DNA of 64,000 bases from NCBI GenBank assembly GCA_016710885.1, contig JADJUC010000002.1, forward strand, positions 124,001-188,000, read 5' to 3'. Every line of letters begins with the position of its first letter. The first letter of the stretch is position 1. The notes beneath the pieces were generated by a model. That model had not been told where the DNA came from. It was given only the letters and a program-made list of their open reading frames with translations, and did no database searches. The position numbers and the translations under genes were made by a program. Shown piece after piece: positions 33,768 through 41,970 of this stretch. The stretch is from Candidatus Proximibacter danicus (GTDB lineage Bacteria > Pseudomonadota > Gammaproteobacteria > Burkholderiales > Rhodocyclaceae).

Positions 33768-33989
33768 TCAGATTCCCCAGATTTTCTGAATCACAGCCTT
33801 GGCAATAAAACCCAGCATGCCAAAAGCCAACACAAAAAAGAGCACCATGGTGCCGGTCTTCCCCGCCTTCGATTTCCAGGCAATTTCACCGATGATGAAC
33901 AGCATGAACAGGATGAACGCGGCGACGCCCCAAGTCGAGCCGAAATCGGCGATCTGTTCCTCGGTGAAGCCGAACAGCGTTCCGTTCAT
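33768..33989 (-). CDS. DUF2788 small membrane protein
   Basis: Inner-membrane protein of 73 residues with two hydrophobic helices (VAAFILFMLFIIGEIAW and GTMVLFFVLAFGMLGFIAKAVI) joined by a basic turn (KSKAGKTG). That layout and the KAGKxGTxVLFFVL string match DUF2788, of unknown role. It lies 3 bp downstream of argG and one base upstream of ppnP, so it belongs to the arginine transcript. Confidence 0.85.
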   Translation of the reverse strand: MNGTLFGFTEEQIADFGSTWGVAAFILFMLFIIGEIAWKSKAGKTGTMVLFFVLAFGMLGFIAKAVIQKIWGI

Positions 33990-33992
33990 TGC

Positions 33993-35222
33993 TTACTTCT
34001 TGCGCCCGGCCAGGTTCGCCGCAATGCGCATGCGCAGCGCGTTGAGCTTGATGAAACCCGCGGCGTCCTTCTGGTCGTAGGCACCGGCATCGTCCTCGAA
34101 CGTTGCAATCGTCGGGTCGAACAGCGAGTCGGTCTTCGAATCGCGGCCCGTAACGATGACGTTGCCCTTGTACAGCTTGACGCGCACCCAGCCGTTGACC
34201 GTTTTCTGCGTGTCGTCGATCAGGGTCTGCAGCGCCTTGCGCTCCGGGCTCCACCAGTAGCCGTTGTACACCAGGCTGGCGTAACGCGGCATCAGGTCGT
34301 CCTTGAGGTGGGCGACTTCACGGTCGAGGGTAATCGACTCGATGGCGCGATGCGCGCGCAGCAGGATGGTGCCGCCCGGGGTTTCGTAGCAGCCGCGCGA
34401 CTTCATACCGACGTAGCGGTTTTCGACGAGGTCCAGTCGGCCGATGCCGTGCTTGCCGCCAAGCTGGTTCAACGTCGCCAGCAGTTCGTGTGCAGCCATG
34501 CGCTTGCCATTGATCGAAACGAGATCGCCCTTTTCGAATTCGAGATCGAGATATTCGGCTGCATCCGGCGCCTTCTCCGGCGACACGGTCCAGCGCCACA
34601 TCGACTCTTCGGCTTCCGCCGCCGGGTTTTCGAGGTGACGGCCTTCGTAGCTGATGTGCAGCAGGTTGGCGTCCATCGAGTACGGCGAGCCGCCCTGCTT
34701 GTGTTTCATGTCGACCGGGATGCCGTGCTTCTCGGCGTAGGCCATCAGCTTCTCGCGCGAGAGCAGGTCCCACTCACGCCACGGGGCGATGATCTTGATG
34801 CCGGGCTTCAGTGCATAGGCGCCGAGCTCGAAACGAACCTGGTCGTTACCCTTGCCGGTGGCGCCGTGCGAGATGGCGTCCGAATCGGTCAGGTTGGTGA
34901 TGTCGATCAGACGCTTGGCGATCAGCGGACGGGCGATCGAGGTACCGAGCAGGTATTCGCCTTCATAGACGGTGTTGCAGCGGAACATCGGAAAGACGAA
35001 ATCGCGCACGAATTCTTCGCGCAGGTCGTCGATAAAGATATTTTCCGGCTTGATGCCGAACTGCAGCGCCTTGGCGCGTGCCGGTTCCAGCTCTTCGCCC
35101 TGACCGAGGTCGGCGGTGAAGGTCACCACTTCACACTGATAGGTGTCCTGCAGCCACTTGAGGATGACGGAGGTGTCGAGACCACCGGAATAGGCGAGTA
35201 CCGCGCGCTTGATGTCGCTCAT
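33993..35222 (-). CDS. argG: ArgG, argininosuccinate synthase
   Basis: Joins citrulline and aspartate using ATP, the penultimate step of arginine synthesis. The 409-residue product has the ATP-pyrophosphatase loop AYSGGLDTSVIL (residues 10-21), SHGATGKGNDQVRFE and KHKQGGSPYSMDANL, all characteristic. ATG 35222 (MSDIKRAV) follows AGGGAAA; an in-frame start 15 bases earlier is not needed. It is 19 bp downstream of argF. All the usual length is present. Confidence 0.97.
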   Translation of the reverse strand: MSDIKRAVLAYSGGLDTSVILKWLQDTYQCEVVTFTADLGQGEELEPARAKALQFGIKPENIFIDDLREEFVRDFVFPMFRCNTVYEGEYLLGTSIARPLIAKRLIDITNLTDSDAISHGATGKGNDQVRFELGAYALKPGIKIIAPWREWDLLSREKLMAYAEKHGIPVDMKHKQGGSPYSMDANLLHISYEGRHLENPAAEAEESMWRWTVSPEKAPDAAEYLDLEFEKGDLVSINGKRMAAHELLATLNQLGGKHGIGRLDLVENRYVGMKSRGCYETPGGTILLRAHRAIESITLDREVAHLKDDLMPRYASLVYNGYWWSPERKALQTLIDDTQKTVNGWVRVKLYKGNVIVTGRDSKTDSLFDPTIATFEDDAGAYDQKDAAGFIKLNALRMRIAANLAGRKK

Positions 35223-35241
35223 GATGTTTCCCTGCAAAAAA

Positions 35242-36165
35242 TTAATTGTTGACGCGGCCGAGGAGCAGATACTCCATCAGCGCTTTTTGTACGTGCAGCC
35301 GGTTTTCCGCCTCGTCCCAGACAACGCTCTGCGGGCCATCGATCACTTCGGCGGATACTTCCTCACCGCGGTGCGCCGGCAGGCAGTGCATGAAGACGGC
35401 GTCGGATTTCGCCACGCGCATCATGTCGGCATCGACCTGCCAGTCGGCAAAGTCACGCATGCGTTCCTCATTCTCGGCCTCGAAACCCATCGAGGTCCAT
35501 ACATCGGTAGTCACCAGATCGGCACCCTTGGCCGCTTCCATAGGATCGGAGAACTGTTCGAAGTGATCGGTGCCGTAAAGCCCTGCTCGCTCAGCCTCCA
35601 CTTCATAGCCGGGAGGCGTCGACACATGCACGTTGAAATCGAGAATCTCGGCAGCCTGCAACCACGTATTGCAGACGTTGTTCGAGTCGCCGATCCAGGC
35701 CACGGTCTTGCCCTGGATCGAGCCGCGCTGTTCGATGAAGGTGAAGATGTCGGCCATGATCTGGCACGGGTGGTATTCGTTGGTCAGGCCGTTGATCACC
35801 GGCACGCGCGAATTGGCGGCGAAGCGCTCGATGATTTCCTGCTCGAAGGTGCGGATCATGACGACGTCGCTCATGCGCGAAATCACCTGCGCCGCATCCT
35901 CCACCGGCTCACCGCGCCCGAGCTGCGAATCGCGCGTATTCAGGTAGATTGCCGAGCCGCCCAGTTGATGCATGCCGGCTTCAAACGACAGGCGCGTACG
36001 CGTGCTGGCCTTCTCGAAGATCATCACCAGCGTACGATCTGTCAGCGGCCAGTATTGCTTGTAGGACTTGAATTGCTCCTTGATCCAGCGAGTACGGGCA
36101 AAAAGGTGATCGTACTCGGTGCGTGTCAGGTCTCTGAACTGCAGATAATGTTTGACCAAAGCCAT
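35242..36165 (-). CDS. argF: ArgF, ornithine carbamoyltransferase
   Basis: Makes citrulline from ornithine and carbamoyl phosphate. The 307-residue protein has the carbamoyl-phosphate site ASTRTRLSFE, the GDSNNVCNTW segment, and the ornithine-binding HCLPAHRGEE motif. GAGGAA precedes the ATG. Ten bases separate it from the argD stop. The order argD-argF-argG is common in Rhodocyclales and neighbours. Confidence 0.97.
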   Translation of the reverse strand: MALVKHYLQFRDLTRTEYDHLFARTRWIKEQFKSYKQYWPLTDRTLVMIFEKASTRTRLSFEAGMHQLGGSAIYLNTRDSQLGRGEPVEDAAQVISRMSDVVMIRTFEQEIIERFAANSRVPVINGLTNEYHPCQIMADIFTFIEQRGSIQGKTVAWIGDSNNVCNTWLQAAEILDFNVHVSTPPGYEVEAERAGLYGTDHFEQFSDPMEAAKGADLVTTDVWTSMGFEAENEERMRDFADWQVDADMMRVAKSDAVFMHCLPAHRGEEVSAEVIDGPQSVVWDEAENRLHVQKALMEYLLLGRVNN

Positions 36166-36175
36166 GGGGCGTTCC

Positions 36176-37347
36176 TCAGGCCGTCAGGAACGCGCGAATC
36201 AACGCTGACAAGCGCTCCACGAGTTCCTTGGCTTCGGCTTCACTAAGCACCAAAGCGGGCAGCAGACGAACCACTTTTTCGGCAGTAACATTGATCAGCA
36301 AGCCAGCTTCCAAGCCTTTGGTGACCAATTCCGCACAGGGACGATCAAGCTCGATACCGATCATCAATCCCTGACCACGGATCGCAACGATACCTGCAAT
36401 GTCTGCAAGCGCGTCAGCAAAGCTTTGGCGCAAGGCCGCCCCGAGTTTTTCGGCGTGCGCCATCAGCCCTTCAGATTCAATGGTCGCAAGTGTTGTCAGT
36501 GCCGCCGTGCATGCCAGCGGGTTACCGCCGAAGGTAGATCCATGATTGCCCGGTTTGAACAAGCCGGCCGCCTTGCCGGCGGTAAGGCAAGCACCTATTG
36601 GCACACCCGAACCGAGCCCTTTAGCCAGCGTCATCACATCAGGCAAGATGCCGGCATGCTGGAAGCCGAACCATTTTCCGGTCCGCCCCATGCCACATTG
36701 CACTTCGTCGCACATGAGCAACCAGCCCTTTTCGTCGCAGAGCTGGCGCAGGCCGCGCTGGAAGTCGACCGTGGCGATGTTGATACCACCTTCACCCTGA
36801 ACCATCTCAAGCATGACGGCGACAACGTTTTTGTTGTGTTCGGCGACGGCGCGAATAGCGTCCAGATCGTTGTACGGCACACGCACGAAACCGGAGACGA
36901 GCGGCTCGAAACCAGCCTGGGCCTTGCGGTTACCGGTCGCCGAGAGGGTCGCCAACGTACGGCCGTGGAAAGCCTTTTCCATGACAATAATTGCAGGACT
37001 ATCAACACCCTGCTGGTGACCGTAAAAGCGCGCCAGCTTGATCGCAGCTTCATTGGCTTCACATCCGGAGTTGCAGAAGAAGGCTTCGGTCATGCCGGAG
37101 AGGGGCACAAGCGATCGGCCAGCTGTTCCTGCTCGCGAATGCCGTAGAGGTTCGACACGTGCAACATGCGCCCGGCCTGCGCTGAAATGGCTTTAACCAA
37201 CCCGGGGTGGTTGTGCCCAAGCGTATTGACTGCAATACCGGACAAGGCATCAAGATAGGTTTTGCCGGCGGTATCGGTAAGGCGGCAGCCTTCTCCATGA
37301 CTGAAAGTCACAGGAAGACGCGCGTAGGTGTTCATCAAATGAGACAT
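36176..37347 (-). pseudogene. argD: ArgD, acetylornithine aminotransferase, with one frameshift
   Basis: PLP enzyme of arginine (and lysine) synthesis. The N-terminal part (MSHLMNTYARLPVTF, YLDALSGIAVNTLGHNHP) ends at LADRLC in one frame; the rest begins LSGMTEAFFCNSGCEANEAA in another and contains MCDEVQCGMGRTGKWF and the PLP-lysine region MTLAKGLGSGVPIG. A base is missing in the short G-run at 37102-37105 (C-run on the minus strand); adding one joins the halves to a normal 390-residue protein. Start 37347 has GGAAGG upstream. Loss of ArgD would normally cause arginine need unless a paralogue exists, so an assembly error is likely. Confidence 0.9.
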
Positions 37348-37710
37348 AATGGGTCTGCCTTCCAATAGGTCCTTCAGGCCACCGCTTTGCGGCTGCCGCC
37401 CTGCGAGGGGCAAGAAAACTCGGGCTGGCCCAGCATTTTCCTGAGAGGCCAAAAACTGAAACGGCGGCTGACGCCGCCGGGTCACACAGCCCAGAAGAAA
37501 GCTTGCTGGGCTGGTGTTGCAAGGGGTGGAATTTTAAGGGAAAAATAGTGCCTTGTACATAATAAGAAGCACCGACAGTATGCAATACGGCCACTCCTGA
37601 CGAGGCGAGCCGACGTACTTCGCGGATATCTGCATGGGAAAGCCGCCATACGAAATTCGGGGCCTATTGTTTGCACGACCAACGGCAATAGCACCAACCA
37701 GGGAGTATCG
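37348..37710. other. Intergenic region between argD and the ParA-like gene
   Basis: This 363-bp divergent region must hold promoters for both argD and the ParA-like gene. On the argD side there is a 7-bp GC stem followed by a T-rich stretch (37451-37479), and after it a possible 20-codon leader frame (MLGQPEF... on the minus strand, about 37384-37446). A TTGCAT/TATTAT-like pair near 37562-37588 on the minus strand is a weak argD promoter candidate with a short spacer. I see no tRNA or known riboswitch fold. Confidence 0.4.
37451..37479 (-). terminator. Terminator-like hairpin in argD leader
   Basis: Arms CGGCGGC and GCCGCCG (37462-37468, 37473-37479) with a four-base loop form a tight stem; on the minus strand TTTCAGTTTTT follows. 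It lies about 105 bases before the argD start codon with no minus-strand gene ending upstream, so it may work as an attenuator or be a chance structure. Confidence 0.4.
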
Positions 37711-38472
37711 ATGCGCATAGCAGTATTCAACCAGAAGGGCGGCGTCGGCAAAACGACAACCGCACTCAACCTGGCAGCGGCAGTCGCGCGCGATGGCGGC
37801 AAACCTTTGCTGATTGATCTGGATCCGCAGTGCCACTTGTCGGGTATTTACGGGAATTCCCCACAGGATTCGCAGAAGAGCCTTTTCGCGTTTTATCAGG
37901 ATCTGAAAACACTCCAGCAACTGGAAGCGCCTTGGGAAGATCTAGGCGGACTGATCCCGTCGCATCAACAGCTGATCAAGGTCGATTCCATCTTCGGCAA
38001 GGGGCCGGCAATACTGAACAAGCTCCGGGTCGGACTGGATGCGCTCGATGAAAGGCAGCCCGGTCGCACCACCCTGATGGATTGCTGCCCTTATGTTGGC
38101 GTTCTCTCGCTCAATGCACTTTTCGCCTGCGACCGTCTGCTTGTGCCCGTTTCCACCGACTATCTGTCTCTGAAGGCTGCGGAGCACATGACGCGTACGC
38201 TGGAGATTCTTGAACCGGTGATGAGGCGGCGCATCGAACGACGTTACGTCCTGACGCGCTTCGACCGACGTCGCAAGATGAGCCAGGATGTGCGCGACAG
38301 ACTGACCGCGCTCTACGGGATGGAAGTTTGTGAAACAGCTGTTGGCGAAAACGTTTCGGTTGCCGAAAGCCCTTCGCTGCAACGCGACGTTTTCAGCCAT
38401 AGTGCTTCAAGCAGTGGCGCCAAGGATTACCGCGCCCTGTATGAGGAACTCAAAGAGCAGGGATTTTTCTAA
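37711..38472 (+). CDS. Orphan ParA/MinD-type ATPase
   Basis: P-loop ATPase of 253 residues with the deviant Walker A motif KGGVGKTT (9-16), the A' region LLIDLDPQCHLSG and the switch DCCPYVGVLSLNAL, where the usual DxxP Asp is followed by CCP. Such proteins place cargo (chromosomes, plasmids, chemoreceptor arrays, granules) by forming ATP-dependent gradients on the nucleoid. There is no parB-like gene beside it. AGGGAG precedes the ATG. Chromosomal orphan ParAs are common, and given this genome's phasins and chemotaxis arrays such cargo are possible, but nothing here identifies it. Confidence 0.85.
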   Translation: MRIAVFNQKGGVGKTTTALNLAAAVARDGGKPLLIDLDPQCHLSGIYGNSPQDSQKSLFAFYQDLKTLQQLEAPWEDLGGLIPSHQQLIKVDSIFGKGPAILNKLRVGLDALDERQPGRTTLMDCCPYVGVLSLNALFACDRLLVPVSTDYLSLKAAEHMTRTLEILEPVMRRRIERRYVLTRFDRRRKMSQDVRDRLTALYGMEVCETAVGENVSVAESPSLQRDVFSHSASSSGAKDYRALYEELKEQGFF

Positions 38473-38488
38473 GATACGATGTACGCAC

Positions 38489-38716
38489 TCAATGCCCGGA
38501 GATCAGGTCAACCAGATCCTCGTAGTTAATCGGACCCGCGCGTGAAGACGCGGAGGCGACGCTCCGCTTTTCCAGAATTTCACACCCCATGTACATCTGA
38601 CGCAGCTTGCGCTCAGCCTCGGGTTCGTCGCGTCCAAAAATCAGCAGATTATCGACAATCGCACCGGATCGGGTACGAATACGGAATCCGTATTTTGTGT
38701 TGGCTGGCGCATGCAT
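38489..38716 (-). CDS. Small conserved-looking hypothetical protein
   Basis: Unrecognised protein of 75 residues (MHAPANTKYGFRIRTRSG at the start, AERKLRQMYMGCEILE in the middle). Its RTRSGAIVDNLLIFGRDEPEAERKL content suggests a compact alpha/beta fold. ATG 38716 has GGCGGAG six bases upstream; the open frame continues to 38785 with no ribosome site. It is convergent with the ParA-like gene, 16 bases apart. No function is assigned. Confidence 0.65.
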   Translation of the reverse strand: MHAPANTKYGFRIRTRSGAIVDNLLIFGRDEPEAERKLRQMYMGCEILEKRSVASASSRAGPINYEDLVDLISGH

Positions 38717-38931
38717 AAATTCTCCGCCCATCAATGGGATGGAAGAAGTATATGCAGCGAATTCTACGAATGCAACGTAATCCATTGTTTTTTAACAATG
38801 GAAAAACTGCCATTCAAGCCCAGAAACGATTCCAGCGGCGTAAAGCGCCGCTTTCTGATAGAATCCGTTTGCCCTAAAAATTGCAGCCGCACGGGCACCA
38901 AGACAATAATTCAAGGCATCAACGCCGAGAC

Positions 38932-39225
38932 ATGACAGCCCCGCTCAGCAACACTTTCATCATTGTCGGCCTAACCCAGGATGGAAAAAAATTCCGCCCC
39001 AGCGACTGGGCCGAACGCTTGTGCGGCGTCATGTCCGCCTTTGGCGCGGAAAAGAAGATGAAGTACTCGCCCTACGTCGGGCCCGGCGATTACAGCGGCG
39101 AAAAAGCAGTTTTCGTCGATGGCCGCCTTGAGGAAATCGAGCCAATGGCCTATCGTTTCCTGCTCAATTTCGCCGGAGACAACGACCTTCAGGTGATCTC
39201 GGGCGTTTGCCCGGTCAACCTCTAG
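38932..39225 (+). CDS. DUF3579 family protein
   Basis: Protein of 97 residues. The sequence FIIVGLTQDGKKFRPSDWAERLCGVMSAFG followed by KMKYSPYVGP and VDGRLEEIEPMAYRFLLNFA matches the betaproteobacterial DUF3579 family, whose role is unknown. The start at 38932 (MTAPLSN) begins right before the conserved region; the frame continues upstream without conservation. It ends just before the bidirectional terminator shared with rpsT. Confidence 0.82.
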   Translation: MTAPLSNTFIIVGLTQDGKKFRPSDWAERLCGVMSAFGAEKKMKYSPYVGPGDYSGEKAVFVDGRLEEIEPMAYRFLLNFAGDNDLQVISGVCPVNL

Positions 39226-39264
39226 CAGACTGGCTCGCTCCGTCGCCAACACAAGCGGCGGCAC

Positions 39265-39297
39265 AAAAAAAAACGGCACCCGCAGGTGCCGTTTTTT
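39265..39297. terminator. Bidirectional terminator between DUF3579 gene and rpsT
   Basis: AAACGGCACC (39271-39280), loop CGCA, GGTGCCGTTT. A-run on the left and T-run on the right let it serve both convergent genes. Confidence 0.92.
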
Positions 39298-39326
39298 ATT
39301 GGATCGATCTTTTGATCAGGCAGGAA

Positions 39327-39596
39327 TCACGCAGCTGCGAGCGCCTTGATCTGAGCAGACAGGCGGCTCTTGTGGCGCGAAGCCTTGTTCTTGTGGATAA
39401 TTTTCTTGTCGGAAATACGGTCGAGAACGGCAACCGATTCCTGGAATACGGTCTGGGCAGCCGCCTTGTCGCCGGCGCCAATCGCCTTTTGCACGCGCTT
39501 AATCGCAGTGCGCAGGGTCGAGCGCAGGCTGGAATTGTGGGCGCGTTGCTTGTCGGCTTGACGGGCACGCTTGCGTGCTTGAGCGCTGTTGGCCAT
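39327..39596 (-). CDS. rpsT: Ribosomal protein bS20
   Basis: Small-subunit protein of 89 residues that binds 16S rRNA during assembly. The very basic start (MANSAQARKRARQADKQRAHN), TLRTAIKRVQKAI and IIHKNKASRHKSRLSAQIKAL are diagnostic. It is monocistronic with a strong promoter (39642-39670) and terminator. It is divergent from murJ, a frequent arrangement in proteobacteria. Confidence 0.98.
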   Translation of the reverse strand: MANSAQARKRARQADKQRAHNSSLRSTLRTAIKRVQKAIGAGDKAAAQTVFQESVAVLDRISDKKIIHKNKASRHKSRLSAQIKALAAA

Positions 39597-39641
39597 TGAT
39601 TCAGTTCCTAATAAGTCGTTGGTGACAATCGAAGACGGGCG

Positions 39642-39670
39642 ATTATACGGAGTCCCCGCTGCAAGTGCAA
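39642..39670 (-). promoter_or_regulatory. rpsT sigma-70-type promoter
   Basis: On the minus strand, TTGCAC (39670-39665) and a perfect TATAAT (39647-39642) are separated by exactly 17 bases, about 45 bases before the rpsT start codon. This is the best canonical promoter in the window. Confidence 0.85.
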
Positions 39671-39716
39671 GTCCACCTGCGGAAGCAGCTTTGGCCGCAT
39701 GCTACCATTGCGCTCC

Positions 39717-41252
39717 ATGAACCTGCTCAAGGCCCTTGTTACCGTCAGCGGGATGACGCTGCTGTCGCGCATTCTCGGATTCGTCCGTGATTTCGTCATC
39801 GCCCGCACATTTGGCGCGGGGATGATGACCGACGCTTTTTTTGTTGCATTCAAACTCCCGAACCTGCTTCGCCGGATGTTTGCCGAGGGCGCGTTCTCTC
39901 AGGCGTTTGTACCGATCCTCGGCGAATACCGTAACCGGAAGGGGGAAGAGGAGACGAAAAAACTGGTCGATCATGTCGCCACCCTCCTTTTTCTGACCCT
40001 TGTCGTCGTCACCGCGCTAGGAGTTGTCGCTGCGCCGGTACTCGTTTATATCTCAGCCCCAGGATTTGCCGCCGACGCCGACAAATTCGAATTGACGGTA
40101 GCACTGACTCGCGTCACTTTCCCCTACATACTGTTCATGTCGCTCGTGGCCCTCGCCGGCGGCATTCTCAACACCTGGAGCCGCTTCGCCCTGCCGGCTT
40201 TTACTCCCGTTTTACTCAACATCACGTTTATCGGCATGGCGCTTTTTGCTGCCCCATGGTTTGATCCGCCGGTCATGGTCCTTGCTTGGGCGGTATTCAT
40301 TGGAGGCGCCCTGCAGCTCGCCCTTCAATTGCCGAGCCTGGCCAGAATTGGCATGCTGCCGCGCTTTTCGATCGACTTGAGGGACGAAGGCGTGCGGCGC
40401 GTCCTGCTGTTGATGGTGCCGGCGCTGCTCGGCGTCTCGGTTTCCCAGATCAGTCTCCTCATCAACACCATTTTTGCCTCATTTCTCGGTGCTGGCAGCG
40501 TTTCATGGCTCTATTACGCAGACCGCCTGATGGAATTCCCGGCCGGCATGCTTGGCGTGGCGCTGGGCACAGTTCTCCTCCCCTCGCTGACCAAATACCA
40601 CGCCAGCGACAATCGCGACGACTACTCTCGACTACTGGACTGGGGCCTGCGCCTGACGCTTTTGCTGGCGGCTCCTGCGGCAGCAGGTCTGGCACTTTTG
40701 TCGATTCCACTCATTACCACCCTGTTTTTCCATGGCGCGTTCACTGCCGCAGATGTCTTCAACACGAGGGAAGCGCTTCTCGCCTACAGCGTCGGGCTGC
40801 TTGGTCTGATCTTGGTCAAGGTATTGGCTCCGGGCTTCTACGCTCGTCAGAACATTCGCACCCCGGTACGCATCGCACTGATATCCCTGTTCGCCACGCA
40901 AGCCATGAACCTGGCGTTTGTGTGGCACCTCAAGCATGCCGGCCTGGCACTGGCGATTGGCTTGGCCGCCTGCCTGAATGCAGGCCTGCTCTATCGCGGC
41001 CTGCGCCGTGACGCGATCTATTCACCGCAGCCTGGCTGGTCAAGCTTTTACGCCAAACTGACGCTTGCTTTGCTCGTAATGGGCGGCGCACTGTGGGTCG
41101 GAATGGGCGGCGAGCAGCAATGGTTCAACTATGGCAGCGGAGAGCGCGTCATTCGCCTTGCCGGCCTTGTCATTTTCGGCGCAGCAACATATTTCGCTAC
41201 ACTGTGGGGCCTCGGTTTCCGCCTGCGTGATTTCAAGCGGCGCGCTGCATAA
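39717..41252 (+). CDS. murJ: MurJ, lipid II flippase
   Basis: Polytopic inner-membrane protein of 511 residues that flips the peptidoglycan precursor lipid II. The start MNLLKALVTVSGMTLLSRILGFVRD and the ARTFGAGMMTDAFFVAFKLPNLLRRMFAEGAFSQAFVP stretch are highly typical; fourteen or so hydrophobic segments follow. ATG 39717 is chosen; an earlier in-frame start adds six residues only. It is likely essential. The gene shares a 120-bp divergent region with rpsT. Confidence 0.96.
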   Translation: MNLLKALVTVSGMTLLSRILGFVRDFVIARTFGAGMMTDAFFVAFKLPNLLRRMFAEGAFSQAFVPILGEYRNRKGEEETKKLVDHVATLLFLTLVVVTALGVVAAPVLVYISAPGFAADADKFELTVALTRVTFPYILFMSLVALAGGILNTWSRFALPAFTPVLLNITFIGMALFAAPWFDPPVMVLAWAVFIGGALQLALQLPSLARIGMLPRFSIDLRDEGVRRVLLLMVPALLGVSVSQISLLINTIFASFLGAGSVSWLYYADRLMEFPAGMLGVALGTVLLPSLTKYHASDNRDDYSRLLDWGLRLTLLLAAPAAAGLALLSIPLITTLFFHGAFTAADVFNTREALLAYSVGLLGLILVKVLAPGFYARQNIRTPVRIALISLFATQAMNLAFVWHLKHAGLALAIGLAACLNAGLLYRGLRRDAIYSPQPGWSSFYAKLTLALLVMGGALWVGMGGEQQWFNYGSGERVIRLAGLVIFGAATYFATLWGLGFRLRDFKRRAA

Positions 41253-41275
41253 ATACACTACTGGAAGGAGGAGCC

Positions 41276-41905
41276 ATGCAACTGACAAGTACCAGCCTCA
41301 CCGACAACCAACCGATCTCCGGGGATTTTGCTTTCTGCACCCCCGACCCTGCTCACCACGTCTGTCTTGGTCGCAACCACAACCCACAGCTCGCGTGGAG
41401 TGGCGCTCCCGCCGGAACGCGCTCTTTCGCAATCATTTGCCACGACCCGGACGTCCCCAGCCGTGGCGACGACGTGAACCAGGAAGGCCGCACCGTGCCC
41501 GCCAGCCTTCCGCGCATCGATTTCTTCCATTGGGTACTGGTTGATCTGCCTGCCAGCGTTGTGGAAGTGGCGGAAGGCGAATTTTCCAATAGCGTCACCC
41601 CGCGCGGAAAACCCGGCCCGACTTCGCTGCACGGCGCACGGCAGGGTATTAACGACTATACCGGCTGGTTCGCCAGTGACGGCGACATGTCGGGCGACTA
41701 CCATGGCTATGATGGTCCCTGCCCGCCGTGGAACGACGAACGCATCCACCATTACGTATTCACCGTATTTGCCCTTGATATCGAGCATCTGCCGCTGGAA
41801 GGGAAATTTGGCGGCCAGCAGGCACGTGATGCCATGGCCGGCCACATTGTTGGCCAGGCAAGCATTACTGGAATCTATACACTGAATCCGAACGTGCAGC
41901 TCTGA
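41276..41905 (+). CDS. YbhB/YbcL-type PEBP family protein
   Basis: Protein of 209 residues of the phosphatidylethanolamine-binding (Raf kinase inhibitor-like) fold. The ligand-pocket signatures HNPQLAWSGAPAGTRSFAIICHDPD, HWVLVDLP and YDGPCPPWNDERIHHYVFTVFALD are all present. The bacterial role is unknown. GGAAGGAGGAG lies before the ATG, a very strong site. It follows murJ by 23 bp and ends at a bidirectional terminator. Confidence 0.9.
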   Translation: MQLTSTSLTDNQPISGDFAFCTPDPAHHVCLGRNHNPQLAWSGAPAGTRSFAIICHDPDVPSRGDDVNQEGRTVPASLPRIDFFHWVLVDLPASVVEVAEGEFSNSVTPRGKPGPTSLHGARQGINDYTGWFASDGDMSGDYHGYDGPCPPWNDERIHHYVFTVFALDIEHLPLEGKFGGQQARDAMAGHIVGQASITGIYTLNPNVQL

Positions 41906-41920
41906 TCTTCAGTAGCCACA

Positions 41921-41956
41921 AAGCAAACGGGGCAGCCAAGGCTGCCCCGTTTGCTT
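41921..41956. terminator. Bidirectional terminator between PEBP gene and hppA
   Basis: A 16-17-bp perfect stem (AAGCAAACGGGGCAGCC, loop AAG, GCTGCCCCGTTTGCTT) lies between convergent stops. Confidence 0.88.
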
Positions 41957-41970
41957 GAAGCTTGTTCCGC

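Noticed and set aside
36176..37485. argD as two separate short genes
   Set aside because: The pieces are adjacent halves of one aminotransferase and join with a single added base.
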